Part shown: in pieces, positions 1 to 12,580 of the stretch
Numbering within the stretch: position 1 is the stretch's first letter
Layout of the letters: the number at the start of each line of letters is the position of its first letter
DNA from: Cavia porcellus
Taxonomy: Eukaryota > Chordata > Mammalia > Rodentia > Caviidae
Length of the DNA: 64,000 nt
Assembly (NCBI RefSeq): GCF_034190915.1
Contig: NW_026947485.1
Span: 30,207,519-30,271,518 of the forward strand
Direction of reading: 5' to 3'
Notes under the pieces: generated by a model
The model's database searches: none
What the model was told of the DNA's origin: nothing
The model's input: the letters and a program-made list of their open reading frames with translations, nothing else
Made by a program: the position numbers and the translations under genes

Positions 1-394
1 TGGGAGGGGAGTCCGGCAGGAAGCTGGGTCTCCTGAGCCCTGGGAGGTGCAGCGCCCTTCCTTTCAGCACCTCCTACTGCCTCGATCCTGGCAGGAAGCC
101 CTGCTTGGGCATCAAGGGTGAGAGGTAAGCAGCAAAGGACGAGGTTACAAGGGGGAGCCCCTGAAGGCAGGGACACCAGACAGCAGGCACCGCTGAGAAC
201 AGGTGGTTTCCCAAGCTGTGTGGTGAGTCAGAGACAGAAAGGAAAACCCTTGGGGGTGATGATGGGAGCACCTGAGAGATGGCAATGGGGCAGCAAGCAG
301 TGTTGGCAGTTTGGCAGACCAAATCACCTCACCAGAACAGATTGGCTGAATTTTCTTCTGGGAGAAATTAGAAGATGGAGACAGCTATTGATTA

Positions 395-605
395 TGCTGT
401 GCCACGCATTATGCTAAGAACTTCACAAAGATTATTTTATTTAGCACTTACAGCAGTCTATGGTGTGGCTATTATTATCCCCCATTTTACAGATGAAAAC
501 ACTAAGGTACAGGGAGGTTCAGTAACTTGCCCAAGGCCACATAGCTTACCAGAGGGAGAGATGATTTGAACTAAGCAGTTTCCCCAGAGTCAGTGTTTTA
601 ATCCC
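395..605 (-). repeat. MIR SINE
   Basis: Matches the reverse complement of MIR: tatgctaagaacttcac, then attattatcccccattttacagatgaaaac, then ttcagtaacttgcccaaggccacatagct. Near full length and old. Confidence 0.85.
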
Positions 606-1561
606 AAGCTACGAGATCTCCAACAGACACGGCATGTAACATAATGATAATATATATATAACATGTGCTATGTTACTGCTCAAGGGAGAATTCTCAATTC
701 AGATTCTGCCCGAGGCTCTGTGTATGGGTGAGTGGCACAGACAACACCTTGATTCCACTGACTGACCCAGATCACAGCCTGACCAGCAGGAGCTGGCTTC
801 CTCTTGTTACCACACATGTGCCCACATACTTCTGCTGAAGACATTAAGGAGTTCATTTTTCAGGAAAATATTCTCCCCAGATAGAGCCAACCACAAGAGC
901 CAATGATGGCAAGAAAGAAGGAAAAAATGTCAGATTGAGCCAGGCTATGGAAGAATTCATTTTTGGGGAGTAAATTAAATACCAGGATTCTGACTTTGCT
1001 GCTGGTCGAGCCCATCTATGTAACATGGCATATAAAACAGAAACACTGGCATCAAGACCATAAGGGACAATTTCCTCTGATTCTAATTTGAATTTTGCTT
1101 CAAATAATCCTACACATGCTTATCTGAAATAAACAGCAAATCTTTTTGTCTCCCTTTTAATCAACTGGCTAATGTTCTACAAAAGTTAACAGAATGAGTC
1201 TACATCACTATTCATTTCCAAACTTCATCATGTGGGTTGGGAATCACCTCTTTAATAAATCAACAAAATGAATACAAGGAGTTTTAGATTTAAAGAATTC
1301 AATTTCTAAATTACATTGTGCTGCCACGTGGGATTTGCTGGATTAACTTTCTGTGTAGAAAGGTGAACACAGGTAAGAAGAATTTCCCAGGGGCCATGTT
1401 TTCATATGTACTACAAATGTTTGGCATACATTTTGCCAACTAATTTCCTGCCTGTGTCAAGGACAAGTGTTACTGTCTGACAATCACCATCTTCCACATC
1501 ACAGTTAACTCTAAATAGGAAATAATGCAGTGTGTGGGCTCTACTTCCAGTTGTAAAAAGC
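606..1561. other. Intronic sequence, nothing recognised
   Basis: AT-rich unique-looking sequence; no repeat family, RNA gene or splice-flanked coding block that I can name. Confidence 0.5.
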
Positions 1562-1573
1562 ATTAGACTTAAT

Positions 1574-1663
1574 TTTTTTTTTTTTTTTTTGTACTGGGGA
1601 TTGAACTCACGACCTTGCACTTGTCAGGCAGGCGCTTGTGCTGCTGAGCTAAATCCTCAGCCC
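1574..1663 (-). mobile_element. ID-type tRNA-derived SINE
   Basis: Reverse complement reads as a tRNA-like head with an A box (tttagctcag) and a B box (gtgagttcaatcc), followed by a poly-A tail, here a T run at 1574-1590. Flanked by a 12-bp duplication attagacttaat (1562-1573 and 1668-1679), so the whole insertion is clear. Confidence 0.92.
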
Positions 1664-2129
1664 AAGAATTAGACTTAATATTAGGATGAGAAAAAAAAAA
1701 TCTATTTTTCATGACCAATGTTTGTAAACTGAAGAATACTAAAGGTTAACTGTTCTTGAATTATTTTAATAAAATTTCTTATTTTGCTTTCACATAGTTT
1801 CTAGTGGGGGTGGTGCTAACATCTGAACAAGTTACTGATGTACTTGTAATACAGTGATGGCAGCTGTGAATTGCTGTAGTATTTTGTCCACACCGCCTTC
1901 CCTACCAGCACTTTTGAGATTTAGTAGAAAGCTGAGCTTTCCCTTGGGAATGTGTAGTAAATGTTATCATCTAAAACACACATTGTAGAAGTTGGAGACT
2001 CACTGGAAGCAGCATTAAAACATTTATATGCTCTCCCTCCAAAACACTTCGGAAAAAAAGAATATAAAAATAATCTATAAGGCAAAAACTATTAGCTTAA
2101 AGAAATGTATTTGCTTCAGAGTATTTGTA

Positions 2130-2440
2130 ATAAGGAAAACTTGTAAGCCGGCATCAGGACAAAATAAAGGGTAGATTTCAGTGGTCTCTATCTTATGGAA
2201 CATTACGTGGCCATTAAAGAAAGTAATCTTGAAGATGTAGCAACCAAAAATATGCTCATGAAACAAGTAATAAGTGTATGTCCACATTATAACTTTACAA
2301 AATGTTTATAAAATTAGAGTGACACTCAAATAATGAAGGAAACACACTGAAACTTGTGCAAGAACACTGCATACAAATTATATACCTCATTCCAGCATTT
2401 TCAAATTTTACTTTGCTACTTCTTTAATTGTTTGGAAAAC
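2130..2440 (+). repeat. Old L1M 3'-end fragment
   Basis: Diverged resemblance to ancestral L1 3' UTR: atggaacattacgtggccattaaagaaag followed downstream by ttactttgctacttctttaattgtttg. Non-coding. Confidence 0.55.
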
Positions 2441-2450
2441 AGTTTTTCTC

Positions 2451-2614
2451 AGCCAGGCATGGTGGTATATGCCTATAATTCCAGCATTCAGTGGAGTGAA
2501 GCAGAAAAGTCACTGCAAATTTGAGGCCAGCTTGGGCAACGTAGTGAGTTAAGGCCAGCCTCAACTACATAGTGAGCCCTGTCTCACTGGCCCTCTCAAA
2601 ATAAAAGTAAAGAA
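2451..2614 (+). mobile_element. B1 SINE with internal 29-bp duplication
   Basis: 7SL-derived head gccaggcatggtggtatatgcc, then two tandem copies of the gaggccagcttgggcaacgtag / aaggccagcctcaactacatag block and gagccctgtctc. Flanked by agtttttct at 2441-2449 and 2615-2623. Confidence 0.88.
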
Positions 2615-2624
2615 AGTTTTTCTT

Positions 2625-5031
2625 TAATGACCTGCACAATATACTACTTTTAAAAAAAGATAACCAAGCAAGAGATGATGTAAAAAATTAAAAGATAAAG
2701 GAATGGCACTATTCTCATAGTCATGAATCTTAACGAAAGGTTGATTGAGTAGCTTGTGTATTTAGTCTTTAAAATATTGACTAAAATGAGTCAAAGCAAT
2801 CTCAAAAACAGTTATTAAAAGCATAAAGACAGCAAGAAACCTCAGTATGCACTGTGGTCTGAAATTTATTGCAGTAGCTGCATGTGTGAGTGTGTGGCTA
2901 TGTTTGCATGTGTTTCTTTTTTCTAACATTATCAGCATGAGAAGAAATAGAAAAGCACTGTAGATTTTTCAGAAGTTCAGACAGCTGCGACAGCTACAGG
3001 GTTTCATTTATAGACACTGACACTGCGTATTTCAGTACATATCAGACACAAAGGTTAAAATATGTACATATTGTTCTTCAGCATGAAATCTAAGCAAAGA
3101 TCTAACTTTTGACAGTACTGAAAAGTTGCATTTCTTATTTTCTTAAGTTGTTGCATGCCCAACATAACTTTGATCCTTGATTTTTTTATAACCTAGATAA
3201 GCAAACAAGAAAACCATCTAATAAAAGAAAATCATCTAATAAAAATGCAATCATTTTACATGCAAAATCTAAGAGAAAGTATACAACTGGTAACAAGTAC
3301 TAAAAGAAAGTCCAAATGTGTTTATTTTATAGTTGGACTGTCTCACAAAGCAGATAAACATATATATTTTTTCTTATAGCTAATCTTAATTACACATGAA
3401 TGTCTATCATTCATGTCTACTGACTGACTGCACTGGCCTTTGCAATGAATAAGGATCATGGAACCCAATACCCTTGAACTCCTCAAATCTGACTACAAGA
3501 AATAAACTGGTGAACATCTCCTTTTTAAAAACCATCTCACACATATTTTTAGAATACACTTATTCTATGTGACACATCTTTTTGTAATGCATTTGAGTGT
3601 ATTCAGTAAAGAGCTGATTAACCCTTCTTGATCTTTACTCCTAATAAGAAATGAAAGATACTTATATTTTATAAATCTTGAGCACACTGGATTTGGTAAA
3701 TCTAAAGACTAACGAAAAATGAAATATAAAAACAAAACCCCAAACCATAAATCCTCCCTGAATAACAGGCATTCCTCCCTTATCCCTAAAAGAAATTCAT
3801 TCCTGCACATCTTGTTTGCATTTAGCTTCTGAAGTTTGTCTTGTTCCTTCTCTAGAACAAGTCAAGAGTCAGGATATAGAGATATGACTGCATGAATAAA
3901 AACACATGAGCAATGCAGCCACTACATATATAAAAATAAGATGAGACAGAAAAATATTAAGTGTCAAGTGATATGTCACATGGATACACAAGTTTCTGTA
4001 TTTTGTCATGAATGTTCAACCTGAAAGCTACTGGAAGTATTCGAATTTTCCTTTCCCTGCTATTGCAAAACATGGAAATACAATCAAGAAAAGCTAATGC
4101 TTTATGAGCAGCATATTGGTATCACTTTCAAGTTGTAGAAGATTTGCTAAAAGAAAAAGTATTTGACACATCAACACTCCACAATATGTTTAACCATCAT
4201 ATGACAAAGCCCAAGACTCTCCTGCTAACACACCAGGTTCTCCAGGGCAGCAGCCTGCTCACAGACTGGGATTACTCTAATTTAGGAAGATAGTGCTGTT
4301 TTTCTTTTATCCCCACCTACTTTTTGTGACACGAGCCATATGTGATTTATACTATTTTTATTACAAATGCTGAAACCTCACCGTGTGCAGGCTGAGGCAG
4401 TGATGAGGGTATTGGGTGGTTTGGCAATGGATGGAAGTAGAGAGTGAGATGCAAGTGAGAAAAACACAATTTAGGTTGATTCTGACACAGTCAATTTCAC
4501 GGTGTCCTCCTGCACCGGAAGGCACTGCCTGTATGAGACCGTGCCTGGAACGAGATGAAGACTATAAGCTGGTTTCCCCTCTTCCGTGCGTTATAAATAC
4601 AGAGGAGAAGCAGGATATCTGTGTGCAGTGACGGTAACTGGTGGCCAAGATTCATGATGAGAAAGCAGGTTTCATTACATGTTTTTTTTTGTTACTTGAA
4701 GCTTTTGAGTAAAATTCTTAGGAAACTCTCCAGAGCTGACCTGCTATTTGACTTTCCCATGGGGTCCTTTAGAGATCTGGGATTCTGATCTGATAATATG
4801 CGCTTAAGAAGTGTACGAAGCAAGATGAGGCAGGGGTTTGACTTTCCAGCTGCTCCAATTCAGACAAGAAAAGAAAGCTGATGCGGAATCCAGGTCACTA
4901 GGCAACATGGAGCAGATTTCAAAGGTCTAAGGAACTGGGCTAGTCAAGGTCAATGTCAATTGTAAACCAAGAAATTTTGAAAAGCCCAACAACCATTTCT
5001 TATTATGATTTTTCACCCTGTACTTCTGCTT

Positions 5032-5036
<5 letters not shown>
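2625..5036. other. Intronic sequence, nothing recognised
   Basis: AT-rich, with no recognisable repeat or exon. The frame at 4416-4631 has no family resemblance. Confidence 0.5.

Positions 5037-5070
<34 letters not shown>
5037..5070 (+). repeat. (GT)17 microsatellite
   Basis: Uninterrupted GT dinucleotide run of 34 bases. Confidence 0.98.
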
Positions 5071-5072
<2 letters not shown>

Positions 5073-5273
5073 TGGGGGAGGATGGGGACATCCTAAAAGA
5101 CAGAGGACCAGGAGTCAGCAGGTATACTCTTTCTTTTCTCTCTGTCCGCACTTTTATATCTGGCTCCCTATTCTTCTAGGGCCTTCATGTTTTCATAGGC
5201 TGATCACAAGCAGTGAAATGGAAGGAATAAATCTAAACACAAGATGATCTTTGTTTTGCAAGAATCATACAAA

Positions 5274-5471
5274 GCCAGGCATGGTAGCACATGGTTGTAA
5301 TTGCAGCAATTGGGAAGCTGAGGCAGGAGGACTCAGTGGGTTCAAGGCCAGCCTGGGCTACACAGTAAGACACTGCCAAAAAAAGGGGGGGTGTATGGGG
5401 GATTTAGCTCAGTGGTGTAAGCACCTGCCTGGCAAGTGCAAGGTCATGAGTTCAATTCGTGGTTAAAAAAA
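5274..5471 (+). mobile_element. B1-ID composite SINE
   Basis: A B1 unit without the 29-bp duplication (5274-5384, gccaggcatggtagcacatgg to cacagtaagacactgcc) is joined through an A/G linker to a same-strand ID unit (5392-5471, gggggatttagctcagtggt with ggtcatgagttcaattc B box). This is the arrangement of dimeric B1-dID SINEs. Two adjacent independent insertions are the alternative. Confidence 0.75.
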
Positions 5472-5924
5472 GCTGTGCAAATATTCATCTAACCAATCAG
5501 TTTTAAACAAGAAACTTTATATGAATCATTTAACCATTATCCTATGAGGACTGGGACTACAAACCTTGGTTGGCTTCAACATGATGTTTAGACACCACCC
5601 AGAAAGTAGCTCAGAAATTGGACCCTTCCTTTGTGTGTGAAATACCTTGCATCTTTTTGATCATGTCATGGCCCTACATGCAAAATTGAAGTTCACACTA
5701 GTAATTTATAAACTAGTAATTTATAATCACTATGTACTAATGTTTTGCTTAGGATTAAATTGGCAAAAAATTTTACATGATAATCTTCAATGCCAGCAAG
5801 GAAATAATGAAACAGTAATCTAATTCACCATAGTAAGAAAAAAATAACTGTAACTTTTGTGAAAATAATTTGACAAACAGTATTGAAGTGTTCATACTTT
5901 TGAATTCTAGTTATAGAAACATCG

Positions 5925-6245
5925 TGTAGGGAATTATAACATTGTTTATAACAGTGAAAACTGGAAAACAATCCAACATACTAAGTATTAATGCTCCCAA
6001 AAGGTTGCTTAAAATATTTATAGGTTAACAGATGCTCATGATATACAACAAAATTTTATGTTAGACAGGATCCTGTATTATGGAAGAATATATATGGGGG
6101 AAAATACACAAGTAGGAAGCAACCAGAAATATTAAAAGTGGTTAACTCTGGGTAGAAATGATCATTTGTCATTACCTTCATTATTACATCAAATTTCCAT
6201 AATGATTAGATGCCACTTTTATGAAGTGAAAAATATTATTTTAAT
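5925..6245 (+). repeat. Old L1M 3'-end fragment
   Basis: attgtttataacagtgaaaactggaaaacaatcc and later gtggttaactctgggtagaaatga are typical of the distal 3' UTR of ancestral L1. Heavily diverged. Confidence 0.65.
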
Positions 6246-6459
6246 AAGATATTGAATCAGACAAAGTTAAAACAACAATTGAAGTATTTCTTTTGGTTAA
6301 GTTTTTCAACATGTGGCCAAAACTCAAAAGCATGGAATTTCCACTGTGGCTAAGAAAGAGCAAGACAGAAACTCATACATCCTACATGAGAACCTGGTTC
6401 TGGAGGTGATTTAGGTGATATGCATCAAGATTGTGGTTGTGTACACTCAGTAATTCCCC

Positions 6460-6560
6460 AGATGGAAATGTACCCTGAGGCAAATATTGGACTAGGGTGA
6501 AAAAGATATAAATCTTAGTTGCTCATTGTAGTACTGTCTATATACTAGTAGTTAGAAAAA
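6460..6560 (+). repeat. Possible old L1M 3'-end fragment
   Basis: gttgctcattgtagtactgtctatatac and gttagaaaaatgaaaactacc resemble the ancestral L1 end segment. Weak. Confidence 0.35.
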
Positions 6561-7654
6561 TGAAAACTACCAGTAAAGAGAGAGAGTGGCTGTATCAGTT
6601 TTTAGTAAACCTATACTAAGCCTATAGGAGGCTAATATGTACCTACTATGGTGATAGGTATCTGTAATTACTAACATACAAATATTTTCACAATGAGAGG
6701 ATTATAAATATGGAATAGTGTGGTCCATATATCTATCTGTCTATCTCTATAGATATATATTAAAAAGTATATATGAGTATGTAAAGTCCTAGAAGGGCAA
6801 AGTGATATTTCTTGTTCATGATGTTGTAAATACAAATGGTTTTCATTTTTCCTTTATAGGTTTCAGTGATACATGAATCATTAATAATAAGAACATATCT
6901 TTGTATCATTCAAGAATTTCAGAATGGTTTAAAAAATACTGCAACAGAAACTTGTGACCCCAGGATCATCATAAGGAACAAAATGTTACCCTAGCATAGG
7001 AAAAGACCATCTTGCCCCTTTCTCCTGCTATGTCTGCTCCTGTGGACAACTGTCCTAGATTTTACCCTTCTCTGTTATGTACACTTTTTAGTATTATTTA
7101 TACACACAGGCATATTATTTTTATTTAAAAATTTATAAAGCTGTTCTCATTTTGGTGGGGAAGGAAATATCTGAGCTCTGCCCATCTCAAGATGGCTTTG
7201 GGAAACAGGTCAAAGCCAACAACAGACCAGGGTTTATATGAAGTTGTTTGGCAGCTGGGTAGTAAATATGGCAGGGCCACCTGCATCCCCACTCTGACCG
7301 GGGCACAAGTGGCTCAGTGAGACCTGGAGTGCCTCTGACTGGGTACAGGAGGAGAAAACAGAAGCATCATCCAGGTTTCTGACTGTAAATAGAGTAACAA
7401 TTTGCCAGTCATATCTGTGAATCCAAATTGCTCATGGTTATTAGAAATCAGATACTACTGAACAGCAATGTAAAAGGACCTATGGCAAAATTTAAAGTTT
7501 ATTGAAATTTTTTTCCACACACAGTACATATAGATAAACACTCAGGGAATTATAGAAATGACTTATTTGTTGATGAAATCTGGGTACTATTTATTTCAAT
7601 TTTTATTCCTATTATTATTTTGTATTTTTATATAAAACATTTAAAGAAATATAT

Positions 7655-8060
7655 TGCTCTACATACTACTACTCAACCACCAGAATGACTGCAATGGAAA
7701 TGAATGATACTATAAACCTTTGCTGAGTATGCAAAGTAACTGGCACTCTCACATCCTGCTAGTAGAAAAGCAACATGGTCCAACCACTTCAAAAAACTGG
7801 CTGTTTCTAAATGTGGAATACATAAATACACCAAGACCACCAACTCTACTTCTAATAATATATTGGATATGAATGCTATGTGTTTTCAAAGCCTGGTACA
7901 AGAATACTCATGGTCTATTTTTAGCAGTAAAAGACAATCAACAGAGGGTTGATAATAAACTCTAATGCATATAATGAGATACCATGACAAAGAAATCAAA
8001 ATATGATATAATACATGTGAATATTAGATGACTGACGATTTGAAAATAGACTAAATTGCT
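7655..8060 (+). repeat. Old L1M 3'-end fragment
   Basis: ccaccagaatgactgcaatgg, then aactggcactctcacatcctgctag, then gtccaaccacttcaaaaaactggc, then agcagtaaaagacaatcaacag follow the ancestral L1 end region in order. Confidence 0.75.
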
Positions 8061-8188
8061 TTTCCATAACTCAAATTATTCTGTACATAACGGAATTAGT
8101 CTCATAATTTACAGTTCACATAATAAACAATAACAGATAGGAGAGGTGGTAGCCATTAGTGAAAAACATTTTAAAAAAAAAGAAAAGG

Positions 8189-8262
8189 GCCGGGGATATA
8201 GCTCTGGTATAGCGCTTGCCTGGCAAGTGCAAAGTCCTGAGTTTGATTCCAAAGAAGAAAAA
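8189..8262 (+). mobile_element. ID-type SINE
   Basis: gccggggatatagctctgg, gcgcttgcctggcaagtgc and a gagtttgattcc B box, then an A-rich tail. Old copy with no obvious target duplication. Confidence 0.85.
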
Positions 8263-8636
8263 TATTTATTTTGAGATAGAAAAAAAAAAAAAAAGTTGGT
8301 ACCAGTCAGAATTCCGGAGCTAGAACCTGATCTTTTTGTCTTGAGCATCACTTGTAGCTTAAGGGTGTTTTGTGTCTACAAATTAGCTATTTAAGGGCTT
8401 ATAATTATTTTCAATTTGAATTAAAATTTAACTTTGATATTATACACATGCAAGGCTGCTTTAAAATTCTAAAATGCAAGAACCTTGTTGCTAAAGCTCT
8501 TCAGATAAATCTATGCCAAGGATCAGGAAGTGTTATTTTTCAAAGAAGGTAAATGAACTAATGGTATAATGTGCTTTTATTATTTAAATCAGTCTGGCTT
8601 TGGGGTTTCAAAAATATGTCTGCTGCCTAAAAAAGA

Positions 8637-9700
8637 TTAATGCAATATAGAAACCGGTTTTTCATCATAGTTATTTAGCTCAGGAGAACTGTATATCAGT
8701 AAGTCTGGTTGGTGCCAAACACAGTGATAAAAAGGGCAATAAAAATAAGGCAGGAGCTTTGTAAGGGCAAAATGAGGAACAAGGCTAAATAACTTCTCAG
8801 CCAATAAGTTCCGCATGATTCCACCCCGGTGATGAAGATGGGAAAACAATCAAACAGGTTTGCACTGACAATGGATTCTACTTTTCCTGGTAGTTGACAG
8901 TAGTGAGGCATCTGTACATGACCCACACGAACCATAGCACTCTTTCCCTGAGAGGGAGGATGATGACACTGCTGAGTCTGGATAAAAGGCAAACTTGGAC
9001 CATATCTGAAATAAAGAAGCAAGCACCCAATTTGCCCAAGTGACAGTGTGGTTTTTGAAACAACCACTCGCCTTTGTTAAGCTCTCCATCTGAAATAAAA
9101 GATTGAGTCTTTGCAGGCTGGCACAATCAAGAAAAATACATGTATACTGCCAAGAGGCAGGGACAGCTCCAAAAACCAGATCGAATTTCTGATCTTGGCA
9201 CAACAAATAATATCTCACTGGGAGTGAGCAGGAGTTGGCAAGAACCCCTGTATACAGACCTCACCATCTGTAAGTTACACGGGCCCCTGTTGTCACCGAA
9301 CTCTGCAGGGAAATTTCACAACAGGAAAGGTGGAAGCCGCTGGGAAGGCTTCTCTACGAATCCTGCTTGTCCAACATTACATTTATGGCCTACCAATGGT
9401 GCAGAGGGAATTGATTGTCAAGGAAAATGCACTAACCTGACTCAAACCAGGAAAAAGACCCCTAGGATAAGGCTGACCCTAGTGCAGTGACCAGGGTTAA
9501 ATTACCACCTGCTTAGGGTGGAATGCAAAATCCCCCTCACTTGTCACTTGGCTTTATCAGCAACTGGAGACAATGCCATAAAATACAACCTAGCACTTAA
9601 ATTATTCAAGTCTGGTAGTTTTACATGGTCTGCACATCAGAGTAAAGAACTGTGTGTCTAAATTCCGAGCTGTTTTTATAAGCACTGTGTATTAAGCAAG
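8637..9700. other. Unassigned block with overlapping minus-strand frames
   Basis: Less AT-rich than its surroundings. Overlapping minus-strand frames of 70-123 codons run across 8637-9218, and a + frame of 116 codons lies at 9140-9490. One minus frame ends in a hydrophobic stretch. None matches a family I know. A decayed retroelement is possible but not shown. Confidence 0.35.
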
Positions 9701-10794
9701 ACAATAGAGCTGGAGGTCAGGAACTGTGAGGCTAACCTTGGTCGTATCTCCATTCTGTGTAGTATTGGGGGAGAAAATATTTAATTTCCTGTTACCTAAG
9801 AATCTGGGCAACCCAGAGTAATGATAAGAACGGGATATTCCACGAGAAATCTGGGAGTTCAAAGGTAAGTCAGTGAATTTTTCTGATCCTTGTTTAAAAA
9901 AAAAATGAGCTAAGAGCAACCGTTCAAGTAGAATCATGACTCTACTCCTGGTACAAGAAAACAAAAACAAAAAACAAAAAGCAACAACAACAACAACAAA
10001 AACCCTAAAATCCCAAAAAGTAGAATTATGACTCACTTAAGAAAACACACAATTTCACAAGAAATAAGATGCCTACAAGTATCTTTGAAGTCTTTTGTAA
10101 AGTAGAAAGTATAATATACATTTAGCTTTGAATATTGCGTCTGCTGTGAGCTGTTCTACAGTGCAATGTTGTGTAACATTTGTGGAACGCTATACATGAA
10201 GCAAGGCATTGTGTTAGTATGGAGAGGCACTGGGACATCCGGAAGAAATCAGGAACTTGGGCTCACACACGTTTGTCTTGGAATCTACTTCTAAAAGTTT
10301 GCCTATTTACTGTGACACCTGACTCATATGTTTTTAACTTCTAACTAAAATACAGTATTTTTAAAAATTGCTTATATGTTACTTATACTAATCACAGCAT
10401 TTTTACAGTGTCTGTACTAATCATACCACTTTGCACCTGTAGAAGTCACAGATAGTTTGATATCACAATATGATAGTAGTAGACATCTCAAAGTATTTAT
10501 ACCTACTACTAAAGTGAAATTATAGAAACTTTTAACTCAGTATCTATACTTTCTCATTTGAGACTTTAATCAAGAAGCACACATTACTATATTAAAAATT
10601 TGTAATTTTATATTTTGACAACTGTATTTTAACAAATTGATTTCCTTTGCAAGCCTATATGTTGTAGCTCATAAATTTAAAAACATTATTTTGGGAAGTA
10701 ATCCAAATATTTCACCAGCTTGCCAAAGGGGTCCAAGTCAAAAAAAAAAAAAGAAAAAGAAAAGATGAAGAGATGAAGAGTTCTCACAGTCTTC

Positions 10795-10915
10795 CTGGCG
10801 CTCCATTTCTTTAGGTATGAAAGGAAGATAACAAGCTGTGAGGCAGGGTCACTGTGAGAACTAATAAATGACATTAATTAGTACCTTGAACCTAGGAGGT
10901 GCTCAACTAAAAGAT
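10795..10915 (+). repeat. MIR SINE fragment
   Basis: Diverged MIR 3' half: tgtgagaactaataaatgacattaattagtacc, ending aggaggtgctcaac. Confidence 0.5.
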
Positions 10916-12229
10916 GCTCCTCTGTTGAAACAATGGAACAACATGAGCAATTCTCTGTATAATGTACTTCATCTTTTCCTTAATATGACAATTTCAATAA
11001 ATCTTTGAATGACTTTAGGATAATGGTTTTTTTAAAATTAGTACATGTTTGAGATACATAATGCATGCATTCATCCTGGGAGTTGGTACAAACACACATT
11101 GCATCTTAGCTGTTTTCTTACGACTCAGCTATCAGTTGCTGCACAGACTTGTGTGTTGTTTGGGATGCACTATGTGGATGTCATGTCTTTCTATGTGCAG
11201 ACTGCTCTTGCTGGAAAGCAGCCAGACGCAGGTCAGAGGTGAGGCAATCGGGCAGCGCTTGCACGGTGGCTGAAGATGGGGTGGTTTTTCAAGGGGCAAG
11301 TGGCTGACTTAGCTGCACTGCCCTGAGCCAGTGACCAAAGTCTTAGCCATGATGAAGGAAATGAGAACAAGTTATTTTAAGAAAGTGAGAACATGGAGGT
11401 ATTTTAAAGCTTGCCAGTGAGAGGGCTTTCAAAGGCAGGACAGGTCTTTCGGCTCAGCATAATGAACCTCAATGTGAGAAAATTAAGTAATGTTTCAACT
11501 TGAGTCCTGAATCAACAGTCTCAGCAATATGAGAGTATTTTGCAAATGGGAATGCACTAGAGTTACAGAGGGAAGATTCATGGTCTTCTTAATTAACTCC
11601 AAGGTGCTGCACATAAGGGGAAGGCGATAAATCAAGTAGATTACTGCCAGCGATCTGAATTTCCAGATGAAATAAGAGAGGTGTAGTGTCTTGAGTCATT
11701 TTGTAAATGTGTATGGTGGGGGCGGAGGGAGGATCTCCAAGGTCATCTCTTATATTATAATTTGCCACTTTGTGATTTAATTTTATGCCATGTGCAAAGT
11801 GCTTGCCATAGTCAGGTGTGAAGAGGCAGGAAACAGAGAGATGAGTAAGACCCACAATGGGAGGGCAACAGGATACACACATATAAAATTGTGCCTTTTA
11901 TTCACGCATTTATTCAAAATGCATTAGTTGTGACACTTGCTTTTTTGAAAATGGAATCCTGAAATTGGGCTTTATATAGAATGTATATTATATATGTGTG
12001 TATTTCTTTTTTTTCCCCTTTATTTTGCATCATTCTAAGTCAATAGAGATAGATATAATGCATTGTAAGATACGGATACATAATGATTTATTCTACCATT
12101 CCCTGTTGATAACTGACAGAGAAGATAATTATCTCTATACTTCTAGATGAATGAATAGGTGAGCATCCATTAAATAACATTATGACTCCAAAAACATGCC
12201 ATTTTGGAGGGATGTGAAATAGAGGGCTG

Positions 12230-12580
12230 GCCCTGGAAGAGCTGAAGCTGTCCTGAATATTCCTGTATCCACAAGTAGTGAGTGGTTAAGATAAAGATGA
12301 GAAGAAATTTGGGATTAGAGAACTAGGGAATCCTCTCCAGGTGACGGTTAAGGTTGTGGGATGGAACAAATGCAGACAGAAAAGCAAATTACTAGGGACA
12401 AAATTTAGGGAGAAGTCACTAGTCATGTGACAAAGATGTAGGAGAAGAATCAGCATGGCACAAGCTCATGGGCCCAAGAGAGAAAAGACTTCAGAAACAG
12501 AAAGTGGTCAACAACTTGAATGCTGGTGGGCTGAGTAGAGCAAAGTCTTAAGGAAGATACTACAGGTATCCATGCCAAGA
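12230..12580 (-). repeat. L2 LINE fragment
   Basis: Purine-rich segment with gagaagaatcagcatgg and agaaagtggtcaacaacttgaatgctg, matching the antisense of the L2 distal region. Very old. Confidence 0.5.

Noticed and set aside
5392..5471. Possible tRNA gene
   Set aside because: It has tRNA-like A and B boxes but no closed acceptor stem or terminator. Several similar copies with A-rich tails and target duplications elsewhere in the window show it is an ID-type SINE.
8696..9067. 123-codon minus-strand frame as a gene
   Set aside because: No recognisable domain, no splice or promoter context, and overlapping open frames; kept only as an unexplained block.
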